This document shows positions 1-5,553 of a stretch of DNA of 6,565 bases, one piece after another (within the stretch, counting starts at the first letter, position 1; the number at the start of each line of letters is the position of its first letter). The notes under the pieces are model-generated. The model saw only the letters and a list, made by a program, of their open reading frames with translations, made no database searches and had not been told where the DNA came from. The DNA comes from an uncultured Gammaproteobacteria bacterium (GTDB taxonomy: Bacteria; Pseudomonadota; Gammaproteobacteria; Ga0077536). A program made the translations under genes and the position numbers. Location of the stretch: assembly GCA_903866355.1 (NCBI GenBank), contig CAIPNE010000673.1:1-6565 (forward strand), read 5' to 3'.

Positions 1-343
1 GTTAACGCTGGCCAATATGCCCATTGCGCGTTTCCGGCACGCGCTGGAGCGCGACGGGCATTACGCAGATTATTTGCACTTGCTGGTGGCCAATTATCGT
101 GACGAGAATCTGGCTAACGTGATGTGCCGCAGTCTGTTAAGTGTTGACTGGCGTGGCTATGTGTACGACTGCGACTTTAATCAAATGCTGGGAATGCCCG
201 CTGGCGGGACGGGTGCGCCCAGACATCTTTCAAGTCTCCTGGCGGAGACGCTCTCCGGCCAGCCGATTGCCGTGGGGCCTCATTGTTTTGGCTGTACCGC
301 GGGCCACGGCAGTAGTTGCGGGGGCGCGCTGAGTCGCGCCTGA
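1..343 (+). CDS. arsS: ArsS-like radical SAM/Cys-rich protein, C-terminal part (5' end outside window)
   Basis: An open frame enters from the left edge (first whole codon at base 2, reading LTLANMPIARF) and ends at TGA 341-343, giving 113 residues. The ATG at 17 is therefore internal; the LTLxNMPIxRF stretch matches the interior of this family. Visible motifs are MCRSLLSVDWRG, DCDFNQML and the Cys-rich tail CFGCTAGHGSSCGG, which together are typical of the C-terminal (DUF3641-type) domain of the radical SAM family that includes ArsS. That enzyme is proposed to act in arsenosugar synthesis after arsenic methylation. The radical SAM CxxxCxxC core would lie upstream and is not seen, so function rests on the tail alone. 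Some family members carry selenocysteine in the terminal Cys-rich segment; here the SSCGG cysteine is an ordinary TGC codon. The gene is followed 11 bases later by two transferase genes with which this family is commonly grouped. Family confidence is high; the exact substrate is inferred. Confidence 0.85.
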   Translation, partial: LTLANMPIARFRHALERDGHYADYLHLLVANYRDENLANVMCRSLLSVDWRGYVYDCDFNQMLGMPAGGTGAPRHLSSLLAETLSGQPIAVGPHCFGCTAGHGSSCGGALSRA

Positions 344-354
344 CGCCGCTGGCC

Positions 355-1044
355 ATGCCTGCGTTGCTATCCCTGATCGTACCGGTGCTCAACGAAGCGC
401 ACGGCATCGTGGGCTTATTAACCCCACTCCAGGCTTGGCGCCTAGCGGGGGTAGAAATTCTCGTGGTGGACGGTGGCAGCGCCGACGCCACGGTGGCGCA
501 CGCCACCGGTCTCGCCGATCAAGTCCTGATCGCACCGCCCGGCCGCGCGGCGCAAATGAACGCAGGAGCGGCGGCGAGCCGCGCCAAGTTACTGCTGTTT
601 CTGCACGCGGATACCAGGCTGCCAGCCGCAGCACTGCCCGTGTTGTGCCAACTTGCGGCAGGCGTCGCCCCGCTGTGGGGGCGTTTCGATGTGCGGCTGG
701 ATAGCCCACGTGCGCTGTTGTGGCTGGTGGGCACGTTGATGAATCTGCGCTCGCGCATCACCGGGATCGCCACCGGCGACCAAGCCATGTTTGTCAGCCG
801 CGAGCTGTTTACGGCCTGCGGCGGCTTTCCGCTCATTCCCTTGATGGAAGACCTCGCGCTGTCGGCCAAGTTGCGCCGCCAACTGGCGCCTCTAGCGCTG
901 CGTTTGCGGGTGCTGACTTCTGCGCGCCGTTGGGAGCAGGGGGGGGCGTGGCGCACCATCGGGCTGATGTGGGGGTTACGCTTGGCGTATTTTTTAGGCG
1001 CACCGCCTAGCCGCCTAGCCCATTGGTACCGGCAAGTCCGATGA
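355..1044 (+). CDS. GT2-family glycosyltransferase, rSAM/selenodomain-associated transferase 2 type
   Basis: A 229-residue GT-A glycosyltransferase of the TIGR04283 kind. From the chosen start the order is: Rossmann-like nucleotide-sugar entry IVPVLNEA (about 8-15), VDGGSAD (38-44), PGRAAQMNAGA (62-72), the metal/nucleotide motif LHADTRLP (83-90, the DxD equivalent), GDQAMFVSRELF (141-152) and the catalytic-type MED (164-166), then the SARRWEQGG tail and a short hydrophobic stretch near the C-terminus. It is predicted cytoplasmic or membrane-associated; donor and acceptor are unknown. ATG 355 was chosen over an upstream TTG at 316 because the protein then begins right at the conserved first strand and does not overlap the arsS-like gene; neither start has a clear Shine-Dalgarno sequence, so coupling to upstream translation is likely. 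Its end overlaps the next gene by ATGA. The association with radical SAM/selenodomain genes is established for the family; a role in modifying an arsenosugar-like product is inference. Confidence 0.88.
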   Translation: MPALLSLIVPVLNEAHGIVGLLTPLQAWRLAGVEILVVDGGSADATVAHATGLADQVLIAPPGRAAQMNAGAAASRAKLLLFLHADTRLPAAALPVLCQLAAGVAPLWGRFDVRLDSPRALLWLVGTLMNLRSRITGIATGDQAMFVSRELFTACGGFPLIPLMEDLALSAKLRRQLAPLALRLRVLTSARRWEQGGAWRTIGLMWGLRLAYFLGAPPSRLAHWYRQVR

Positions 1045-1679
1045 GTGTGGCGCGTACCGCGCTGATTGTCTTTGCGCGTGCGCCGCGCCTTGGCGCGGTA
1101 AAAACCCGCCTCGCGGTGGGGCTGGGGGCGAGCGGGGCGGTAAACATTTATGCCGCCCTGCTAGGCCATGCGTTGCGGCTAGCAGCGCAGTGGCCTGGAC
1201 CGCGCTATCTCGCCTGCGCAGACGTGCCCTCGCAGATTTATTTTCAACAGCTCCCCGCCGCGGCATCTTTTGACGTGGTCCTCCAGCAGACCGGGGATTT
1301 GGGTACGCGTATGCGTGCCGCGTTGGCCGACGCTTTGGCCTGCCACGCCAGTGCGTTGCTCATGGGCAGCGATGTCGTGGATAACCACCTAGAGGATTTA
1401 CGCCACGCTGGCGCGCACTTGCAGGGGGCTTGTGATGTGGTGCTAGGCCCGGTGGCTGATGGCGGCTATTGGCTTATTGGGATGAACCGCGATCAGCCAA
1501 CCCTGTTTGAGTCGTTGCCGTGGGGGACTGCGCAGGTGTCTGCACGGACGTTGCAGCGCTGCGCGACGCGGGGTCTGGTTGTGCGTGAACTGCCGCTACG
1601 GCACGACATTGATGAACCTGCCGACGTGCAACGGCACGCCGCGTTATTAGCCGTTTTACCGCGCCTACCGCTGGCTTGA
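1041..1679 (+). CDS. rSAM/selenodomain-associated transferase 1 type protein (DUF2064, GT-A fold)
   Basis: A 212-residue protein of the TIGR04282/DUF2064 family, nucleotidyltransferase- or glycosyltransferase-like. Motifs in order are FARAPRLGAVKTRLA (11-25, nucleotide-binding loop with KTR), QTGDLGTRM (83-91), MGSDVVD (108-114), DVVLGPVADGGYWLIG (132-147), LPWGTAQV (159-166) and DIDEPADV (189-196). The ATG at 1041 overlaps the TGA of the preceding gene (ATGA), a standard coupling junction; a TTG at 1023 in frame is less likely. One feature is odd: relatives usually have a GxDxPxL-like segment after the third strand, whereas here it reads GSDVVDNHL, losing the Pro and Leu while keeping the first Asp. 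The length and all other motifs are intact, so this looks like variation rather than decay. The gene ends at a 20-bp inverted repeat and converges on flgZ. The reaction is not known for this family; the link to the arsS-like gene is by context. Confidence 0.88.
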   Translation: MSVARTALIVFARAPRLGAVKTRLAVGLGASGAVNIYAALLGHALRLAAQWPGPRYLACADVPSQIYFQQLPAAASFDVVLQQTGDLGTRMRAALADALACHASALLMGSDVVDNHLEDLRHAGAHLQGACDVVLGPVADGGYWLIGMNRDQPTLFESLPWGTAQVSARTLQRCATRGLVVRELPLRHDIDEPADVQRHAALLAVLPRLPLA

Positions 1680-1709
1680 AAGCCAGCGCCGCTAGCGCAA
1701 TTGGCGCTG
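1669..1709. terminator. Overlapping inverted repeats at the convergent junction, candidate bidirectional terminator
   Basis: CGCTGGCTT-GA-AAGCCAGCG (1669-1688) is a perfect 9+2+9 inverted repeat containing the TGA stop of the plus-strand transferase gene. A second stem, CAGCGCC (1684-1690) with GGCGCTG (1703-1709), overlaps it and spans the flgZ stop, so the two cannot form together. Only 12 bases separate the two convergent genes. Neither strand shows a T-run after the stems, so classic intrinsic termination is not demonstrated. The position suggests transcript-end protection or termination. Confidence 0.45.
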
Positions 1710-2462
1710 CGTGCGTTCTAGTTCGGCACAGAACTGCGCCACGCGGCGCTCCGTGGTGGGCGATATGTTGTGGGTAAACCGCACCCGCGCTCGCTGCACT
1801 CTGGGCGGTGGTTGGGCGTCGATGTGGAGCATGTCAACCTCAACGATAATCGGCTGGGCGTTGGGTACCAGCAGTCGGCAAGTGACCCGTTGACCGGCGT
1901 CGTGCGTCGGTTCTAAAACACCGGTGCGAATTCGTGCGCAAAATCCGCCCACCGACATATCGCCCAATTCGCCCTCCAGTTGCCGCCCATCGGACATCCG
2001 AAATTCCACCTCGAAGCCACGGTTGCTGGGTACCGTGACACGGTACTGCCGCCGCCGCTGTGGGTAGTCGATGACCGTCGGGAAAGAGACTTTGTAATAG
2101 GGCAGGGCGTTTTGTTCGCCGATTTGCAGCACCGTGGCCGTGAAGCGCAGGTCAATGCCATCCACCGCTGCGCGCACCTGGAACACGGCGCCATTGCTCA
2201 CGAGCGCGTGGCCAGAACTAGGGGTTAGTTCGTCCAGCACCAAATAATGTTGCTCGGGGACCAACTCAAGAATAGCGCTGGTGTAGGGTTCTGGCTGCTC
2301 ACCAAGGCGGATGGTCAGCAGCGTGTGCTCGCTAAAAACCCGCCGCAGCACGAGGTAGATTTCGGGATCATGGGGTTTGTTCCCACCGCCCATAGGGGTT
2401 GCCCGCGCGCCGTCTGCGGGCTTTTTGCGGGAGAACCAGTTAAAGATAGATCGCTCAGGCAC
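1692..2462 (-). CDS. flgZ: PilZ-domain flagellar brake protein (YcgR/FlgZ family)
   Basis: A 256-residue protein with a YcgR-type N-terminal domain (about 33-130, from EIYLVLRRVFSEHTLLTIRL) and a C-terminal PilZ domain (about 135-250). The two c-di-GMP-binding signatures are intact: RxxxR in RRRQYR (R137 to R141) and DxSxxG in DMSVGG (D168 to G173). Known family members bind c-di-GMP and slow or bias the flagellar motor through the stator or rotor, acting at the cytoplasmic face of the basal body. The GTG at 2462 is the most upstream start, since an in-frame TAG lies shortly before it; Shine-Dalgarno complementarity is weak. The next Met is residue 24, ahead of the conserved domain, so the first 23 residues are uncertain. 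The gene begins 20 bases after flgN, the place where flgZ sits in Pseudomonas-type flgMN operons, which supports the name. It is the last gene of the flgAMNZ operon and converges on the transferase gene. Confidence 0.9.
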   Translation of the reverse strand: MPERSIFNWFSRKKPADGARATPMGGGNKPHDPEIYLVLRRVFSEHTLLTIRLGEQPEPYTSAILELVPEQHYLVLDELTPSSGHALVSNGAVFQVRAAVDGIDLRFTATVLQIGEQNALPYYKVSFPTVIDYPQRRRQYRVTVPSNRGFEVEFRMSDGRQLEGELGDMSVGGFCARIRTGVLEPTHDAGQRVTCRLLVPNAQPIIVEVDMLHIDAQPPPRVQRARVRFTHNISPTTERRVAQFCAELERTQRQLR

Positions 2463-2482
2463 GTGCGGTATCCAAGGCTAAC

Positions 2483-2914
2483 TTACGCACTCTCCCAGGT
2501 TCTGGGCGGTCGGCCTCCTTGACCAACGCGGCCACGCGCGTCGTACAGGCTTTCGCCAGCAGGTCGGCCGCTGATCAGATCGAGCAAGGCATTGGTGAAA
2601 GTTTTACCGGTTTTTACCGCCGCCCCGTTAGTCCGGTTGGCCACCGCGCAACGTTCAACTAACGCGCGGATCTCCGTCCAGTAGGCTTGTTCGGGGCCGT
2701 CTAGATTGTCGGTGTTATCGGTGCCCAGAGCGCTGAGGTCGCATTGGCTGCCGGTCTCGCTGATGGCGAGGGTCAGTTCGCGTTTGTGGGTAACGGCGGT
2801 TTCGAGTGCCTCCACATTGCGGGTGCGCAGGGCTTCGTACTCTTGGGCCAGCGTACGCTCAAAGTCCACCAGCAGCGCCTGCAGGGTCTCGCGGGCTGCC
2901 GGTGTTGTGCTCAT
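2483..2914 (-). CDS. flgN: FlgN flagellar export chaperone
   Basis: A 143-residue, largely helical protein matching FlgN. The N-terminal half is predicted alpha-helical (ALLVDFERTLAQEYEALRTR onward). The conserved C-terminal part reads VERCAVANRTNGAAV, then LLDLISGR, then SLYDARGRV, the usual family signature. FlgN is the cytosolic chaperone that delivers the hook-filament junction proteins FlgK and FlgL to the flagellar export gate. The ATG at 2914 follows the TAG stop of flgM with no intervening base, and the sequence in front has only a weak purine stretch (GAG), so translation is likely coupled to flgM. The stop is TAA at 2485-2483, 20 bases before flgZ. The length is usual for the family and the reading frame is intact. 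Confidence 0.92.
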   Translation of the reverse strand: MSTTPAARETLQALLVDFERTLAQEYEALRTRNVEALETAVTHKRELTLAISETGSQCDLSALGTDNTDNLDGPEQAYWTEIRALVERCAVANRTNGAAVKTGKTFTNALLDLISGRPAGESLYDARGRVGQGGRPPRTWESA

Positions 2915-3241
2915 CTAGCGCTGACTCGGGCCGGTGGTCAGCAGCGCCTCGAAGCTGGCGAGTTTATCCGCGATGGCCGGTGGATCGACGCGATAAGTGC
3001 CGTCGTTAACCGCCTTTTGAAATTCTGTCACTAGCTGTTTGTCGACGATCGGCTGGTCTGCCACCGATTGCGTGAGATCGCGCAGCCGGCTGGCGAGATT
3101 GGTGAGGTCGATGCCCTCTTTGCTGCTCGGTATGGCCGGCGTTGTGACAGCTTGTTGCGCATTGGTCTTCAGCACGCGCGATTCTAAGGCCGCTACTGCC
3201 GCGGCGTTGCTAGAGGTGGCGCTATTGATTTCAGAAACCAT
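2915..3241 (-). CDS. flgM: FlgM anti-sigma-28 factor
   Basis: A 108-residue FlgM. The disordered N-terminal half is rich in Ala, Ser and Asn. The C-terminal FliA-binding half contains LASRLRDLTQSVADQP, VTEFQKAVNDGTYRVD and AIADKLASFEALL, matching the DGxYxVD-x-IAxKLxxFE pattern of the family. FlgM binds and silences sigma-28 until it is secreted through the completed hook-basal body, which couples late gene expression to assembly. The ATG at 3241 was chosen because GGAG lies at 3253-3250, eight bases upstream, and because a sigma-28-like promoter (3298-3271) would put its transcript start near 3264; the in-frame GTG at 3283 lies upstream of that start and would not be on the transcript. The gene abuts flgN (TAG directly followed by ATG) and lies 107 bases after flgA. 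It is probably read both from the flgA promoter and from its own. Confidence 0.93.
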   Translation of the reverse strand: MVSEINSATSSNAAAVAALESRVLKTNAQQAVTTPAIPSSKEGIDLTNLASRLRDLTQSVADQPIVDKQLVTEFQKAVNDGTYRVDPPAIADKLASFEALLTTGPSQR

Positions 3242-3270
3242 GTTTTTGACTCCGTCTGGTATTAAGCAGC

Positions 3271-3298
3271 TTAGCGGCTGCACTTACGAGACACTTTA
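3271..3298 (-). promoter_or_regulatory. Sigma-28 (FliA) promoter of flgM
   Basis: On the minus strand TAAAGTGT (3298-3291) and GCCGCTAA (3278-3271) are separated by 12 bases. The enteric FliA consensus is TAAAGTTT, 11 bases, GCCGATAA, so each half has one mismatch and the spacer is one base longer. The predicted start is near 3264, leaving about 23 bases of leader with GGAG before the flgM ATG. An AT-rich run (3299-3322) lies just upstream. An 11-bp inverted repeat TAAGC-A-GCTTA (3263-3273) overlaps the -10 and start region. FliA control of its own inhibitor is well established in related bacteria. Confidence 0.75.
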
Positions 3299-3348
3299 AA
3301 ATAATGGCGATTAATATATAGAGAGACGCTCATGCGTGTCGCTGACAC

Positions 3349-4074
3349 TCAGTTAGTTTGGGCGGTTGGCCGCGTCGAACCCACTTCAACCACCCCGGCT
3401 TCTATGATGACACCCTCTACCACTCGGTTAGAAGTGCTGTTACGTACCGTGATCCGGTCACCCAACGCGCCATCCTTTAACGCAGTCCCCGCGACTCGAA
3501 TCACTAAAGAACCCGCCACCAGCGAGAGCGTTACGGTCTGCCCACGGCGCACCGCGCGCTCCTCACGCAACGCGCCCTCCGTGACCAGAGCACCAGTCGC
3601 CAGCTGCCGTGTCACCACCCGACCCACCACCATGGCTGGGTCTTCCAGTGCACCGGTGGGTAAGCTCATCAAGTAACGAGATTCAACTCGAATGTCGGCC
3701 GGTGCCAGAAGTTTGCCGCGCGTGAGCGTTTGGGCAGCCGTCACCACGACGAATTTTTGACGAACGCTGGCTGGGACGAACAAGGCCCAGGGGGTTGCCC
3801 CGTCGCAACGTACCCCCACCGAGGTATTGCCGGGCAGGTGCGCCCCCGGCGGCAAATACACCGACAGCGGGCTAGTGCAGGCGGCCAGACGTAGGCGCGG
3901 GTCGAGTCGCCCCACTTCGACCTGCACTGCCTGCGCGTTTTTGCCACTTTCCTGTTGCAGAAAGTTGCTGACCGCGGAGCGAATGCTCTCGAGTGGTTGC
4001 TCGATGGCCTGTACCTGGCCGCTGCTCAAACTGAGGAAAACCGCGAGGAGAGCCGGCAGGGAATGGCGTTGCAT
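3349..4074 (-). CDS. flgA: FlgA, flagellar P-ring assembly chaperone
   Basis: A 241-residue secreted protein. Residues 1-23 form a Sec signal peptide (MQRHS, hydrophobic LPALLAVFLSL, cleavage likely after VQA). Two cysteines (C66 in LAACTSP and C90 in GVRCDG) bracket the first domain and could form a disulfide in the periplasm. A SAF-like region follows (about 108-170, with LTRGKLLAPADI and LATGALVTEGAL), then the C-terminal beta domain GQTVTLSLVAGSLVIRVAG, GDRITVRN and VVEGVIIEAGVVEV typical of FlgA. The family helps FlgI assemble into the P ring around the rod. The ATG at 4074 was chosen over a TTG at 4101 because it starts the signal peptide cleanly and because the predicted sigma-54 transcript start (near 4096) lies downstream of the TTG. 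Its Shine-Dalgarno sequence is poor (AAGAAG, 7 bases upstream). It is the first gene of flgA-flgM-flgN-flgZ and is divergent from cheV. Confidence 0.92.
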   Translation of the reverse strand: MQRHSLPALLAVFLSLSSGQVQAIEQPLESIRSAVSNFLQQESGKNAQAVQVEVGRLDPRLRLAACTSPLSVYLPPGAHLPGNTSVGVRCDGATPWALFVPASVRQKFVVVTAAQTLTRGKLLAPADIRVESRYLMSLPTGALEDPAMVVGRVVTRQLATGALVTEGALREERAVRRGQTVTLSLVAGSLVIRVAGTALKDGALGDRITVRNSTSNRVVEGVIIEAGVVEVGSTRPTAQTN

Positions 4075-4106
4075 GGAGGGCTTCTTGAGTGGTGAGCCCA
4101 AAACAA

Positions 4107-4122
4107 TGCAAGCGTTGTGCCG
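4107..4122 (-). promoter_or_regulatory. Sigma-54 (RpoN) promoter of flgA
   Basis: On the minus strand CGGCACA-ACGC-TTGCA (4122-4107) matches the TGGCACR-N4-TTGCW consensus with one mismatch, and the invariant GG (4121-4120) and GC (4109-4108) are exactly 10 bases apart. The predicted start is near 4096, which gives a 21-base leader to the ATG at 4074. Sigma-54 control of early flagellar genes by a FleQ/FlrA- or FlrC-like activator is known in Pseudomonas and Vibrio; no activator site could be assigned here. Confidence 0.78.
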
Positions 4123-4131
4123 TGTGCTAGC

Positions 4132-4158
4132 TCAAGCTTTCCCGGCGAGGGGCGATAA
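4132..4158 (+). promoter_or_regulatory. Sigma-28 (FliA) promoter of cheV
   Basis: TCAAGCTT (4132-4139), then 11 bases, then GGCGATAA (4151-4158). Spacing equals the FliA consensus exactly; the -10 half differs from GCCGATAA at one base, and the -35 half resembles the TCAAG variant often seen in Pseudomonas. The start is predicted around 4165, with GGAG at 4184-4187 six bases before the cheV ATG at 4194. It stands back to back with the flgA sigma-54 promoter, nine bases apart. Confidence 0.75.
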
Positions 4159-4193
4159 GCAAAACTCAACCTAAGACTATCGCGGAGCGCGTC

Positions 4194-5141
4194 ATGTCGA
4201 TAATCGATAGAGTCGATCGTTTGACTCGGCTGGCTGGCCGGAACCGGCTGGAGCTACTGCTGTTCCGTCTCACCAGCAATCAGATTTTCGGAATCAACGT
4301 TTTCAAAGTGCGTGAGGTGCTGAAGTGCCCACCGCTGCGCCCAATTCCGCATTCTCACTACCAGATGCGGGGCGTTTTTCACGCCCGTGGCCAAACCATC
4401 ACCGTTATCGACCTCGCCGCCGTGCTGGGACAGGGTGCCAGCAAGGGCACGCCTGACGAATTTGTGATTGTCACCGAATATTCCGGCCATGTGCAGGGAT
4501 ATTTGGTACAGCAGGTGCTACGCATCGTTAACCTGCGCTGGGATGACATCAAGCCACCACCGGCCGGCATCGGCAATGCCAACTATTTAACCGCCGTCAC
4601 CACCTTGGAAAATCAATTGGTGGAAATTCTCGACGTGGAGCGTGTGCTGTCTGAAATTGTGGGACTGTCAGTGGAGGTCTCCGAGGAGGTTCTGGCGCAG
4701 AACGTCCCCAACGACGACATTCCCCGTCGAATATTTATCGCTGACGACTCCGCCGTCGCGCGCCGGCAAATGATGCGCGTGATGGACCAGTTGGGCGTGG
4801 AATATGAAATCGCCGAAAATGGGCTGGCCGCGTTTGAGAAGCTCAAAGCGTATGCCGCCGAAGGGCCGATCACGAAGCGGTTTGCCATGCTCCTATCGGA
4901 TATTGAAATGCCCCAAATGGACGGTTACACCCTGACCAAGACCATCAAGGCCGATCCGGATCTAAAAGATCTTTACGTTTGTTTGCACACTTCGCTGAGC
5001 GGCAGTTTCAACGATTCGATGGCCAATTCGGTAGGCGCTAATAAATTGGTTGCTAAATTCGAACCCGACGACCTCGCCGCTGTGGTGATGTCCGTCGTCA
5101 ACGTGGGTTCCGCGCTAACCTCGAAAGACATCCGCGGCTAA
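4194..5141 (+). CDS. cheV: CheV chemotaxis coupling protein (CheW domain plus receiver)
   Basis: A 315-residue protein with an N-terminal CheW-like domain (about 16-155: FRLTSNQIFGINVFKVREVL, RGVFHARGQTITVIDLA, QLVEILDVERVL) and a C-terminal response-regulator receiver domain (about 178-305). Receiver residues are complete: acidic pair D184/D185 (FIADDS), phosphoacceptor D236 (LLSDIEMPQMDG), Thr266 (LHTSLSG) and Lys288 (VAKFEP). CheV couples chemoreceptors to the kinase CheA in cytoplasmic arrays and can be phosphorylated by CheA, adjusting adaptation. The ATG at 4194 has GGAG six bases upstream and a sigma-28-like promoter at 4132-4158, consistent with late-class chemotaxis expression. The gene ends in an intrinsic terminator and is likely monocistronic. 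In many gammaproteobacteria the next gene is the methyltransferase cheR; it is not present here. Length and domain order are normal for the family. Confidence 0.95.
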   Translation: MSIIDRVDRLTRLAGRNRLELLLFRLTSNQIFGINVFKVREVLKCPPLRPIPHSHYQMRGVFHARGQTITVIDLAAVLGQGASKGTPDEFVIVTEYSGHVQGYLVQQVLRIVNLRWDDIKPPPAGIGNANYLTAVTTLENQLVEILDVERVLSEIVGLSVEVSEEVLAQNVPNDDIPRRIFIADDSAVARRQMMRVMDQLGVEYEIAENGLAAFEKLKAYAAEGPITKRFAMLLSDIEMPQMDGYTLTKTIKADPDLKDLYVCLHTSLSGSFNDSMANSVGANKLVAKFEPDDLAAVVMSVVNVGSALTSKDIRG

Positions 5142-5153
5142 GCGCGGGTTTTT
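5130..5153 (+). terminator. Intrinsic terminator of cheV
   Basis: CCGCG (5132-5136), loop GCTAAG, CGCGG (5143-5147), extended outward by a T-G and an A-T pair, runs directly into five Ts (5149-5153). The cheV TAA stop (5139-5141) lies in the loop. The stem is short but GC-only in its core. Confidence 0.6.
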
Positions 5154-5168
5154 GCTTGCGAGTTAACC

Positions 5169-5196
5169 CACGCGGCGGCTTTGGCCGCGCCGCGTG
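5169..5196 (+). terminator. Second strong stem-loop after cheV
   Basis: CACGCGGCG (5169-5177) pairs perfectly with CGCCGCGTG (5188-5196) around a 10-base loop. No T-run follows on either strand, so it may be a transcript-end stabiliser or backup terminator rather than an intrinsic terminator by itself. It lies 15 bases after the T-run of the cheV terminator. Confidence 0.45.
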
Positions 5197-5369
5197 AGGC
5201 CACACGCAGCGACTACTCCCACACCGCGCTTCTAGGACCTTCGGTCTAAATACTCGCGCGCTTTCTCCCCACCCTGTGGCCTACCCAAGGTAGCCGGGCA
5301 GCGCGCGCGTTCGCGCAACAAGCTGCTGCCTCCCTACACGACGCAATCTTTCAGTGTGCGCCAGTGGCC

Positions 5370-5386
5370 GCACATCACTGATGTGC
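5370..5386. promoter_or_regulatory. 17-bp perfect dyad, possible operator
   Basis: GCACATCA-C-TGATGTGC is a perfect 8+1+8 inverted repeat. A one-base centre suits a dimeric DNA-binding protein better than an RNA hairpin. Its left arm also belongs to an upstream dyad (TGTGCG 5355-5360 with CGCACA 5369-5374), so the two would compete if transcribed. It is centred about 215 bases before the predicted flgB transcript start. No known regulator consensus (FleQ, CRP) was matched. Confidence 0.35.
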
Positions 5387-5431
5387 ACGCCCGTTTTGCG
5401 TGGCCAAGGCCCCGGCAGACTTCGACGGCCG

Positions 5432-5459
5432 GCTTGCCGCGGTGCTTGCCGCTTGCCGC
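5432..5459 (+). repeat. Short direct repeats GCTTGCCGC
   Basis: GCTTGCCGC occurs at 5432-5440, 5444-5452 and 5451-5459 (the last two overlapping), with a partial copy TTTGCCGC at 5472-5479. The spacing is irregular. It is probably local slippage; no array or protein-binding role can be shown. Confidence 0.4.
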
Positions 5460-5540
5460 CTGTCTGCAAAGTTTGCCGCTTATTCGGCATGAACTGGCCG
5501 CATCGCGCCGGTAACGCTTCGAAAAAAAATACGATAAAAC

Positions 5541-5553
5541 AATCGGTTAATTG
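5541..5553 (+). promoter_or_regulatory. Possible IHF site upstream of the flgB promoter
   Basis: AATCGG-TTAA-TTG differs from the IHF consensus WATCAR-N4-TTR at one base, and lies about 40-52 bases before the predicted start in AT-rich DNA next to an A8 tract. IHF often bends DNA between a sigma-54 promoter and its activator site. The motif is degenerate, so chance is a real alternative. The same stretch contains CAAT-N6-ATTG (5540-5553), which only loosely resembles FleQ half-sites. Confidence 0.25.

Noticed and set aside
316..354. TTG 316 start of the GT2 gene overlapping the arsS-like gene
   Set aside because: The added 13 residues are outside the conserved glycosyltransferase start and no ribosome site supports the TTG; ATG 355 fits the family.
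3242..3283. Longer FlgM from GTG 3283 with 14 extra N-terminal residues
   Set aside because: No ribosome site in front, the residues do not resemble FlgM, and the predicted sigma-28 transcript starts downstream of it near 3264. ATG 3241 has GGAG eight bases upstream.
3336..3348. GTGTC-GCT-GACAC hairpin just after the flgA stop as a terminator between flgA and flgM
   Set aside because: Only five base pairs and no T-run on the minus strand; co-transcription of flgA with flgM is expected in this gene order.
4075..4101. Longer FlgA from TTG 4101
   Set aside because: It would put nine residues before a well-formed signal peptide and lies upstream of the predicted sigma-54 start near 4096.
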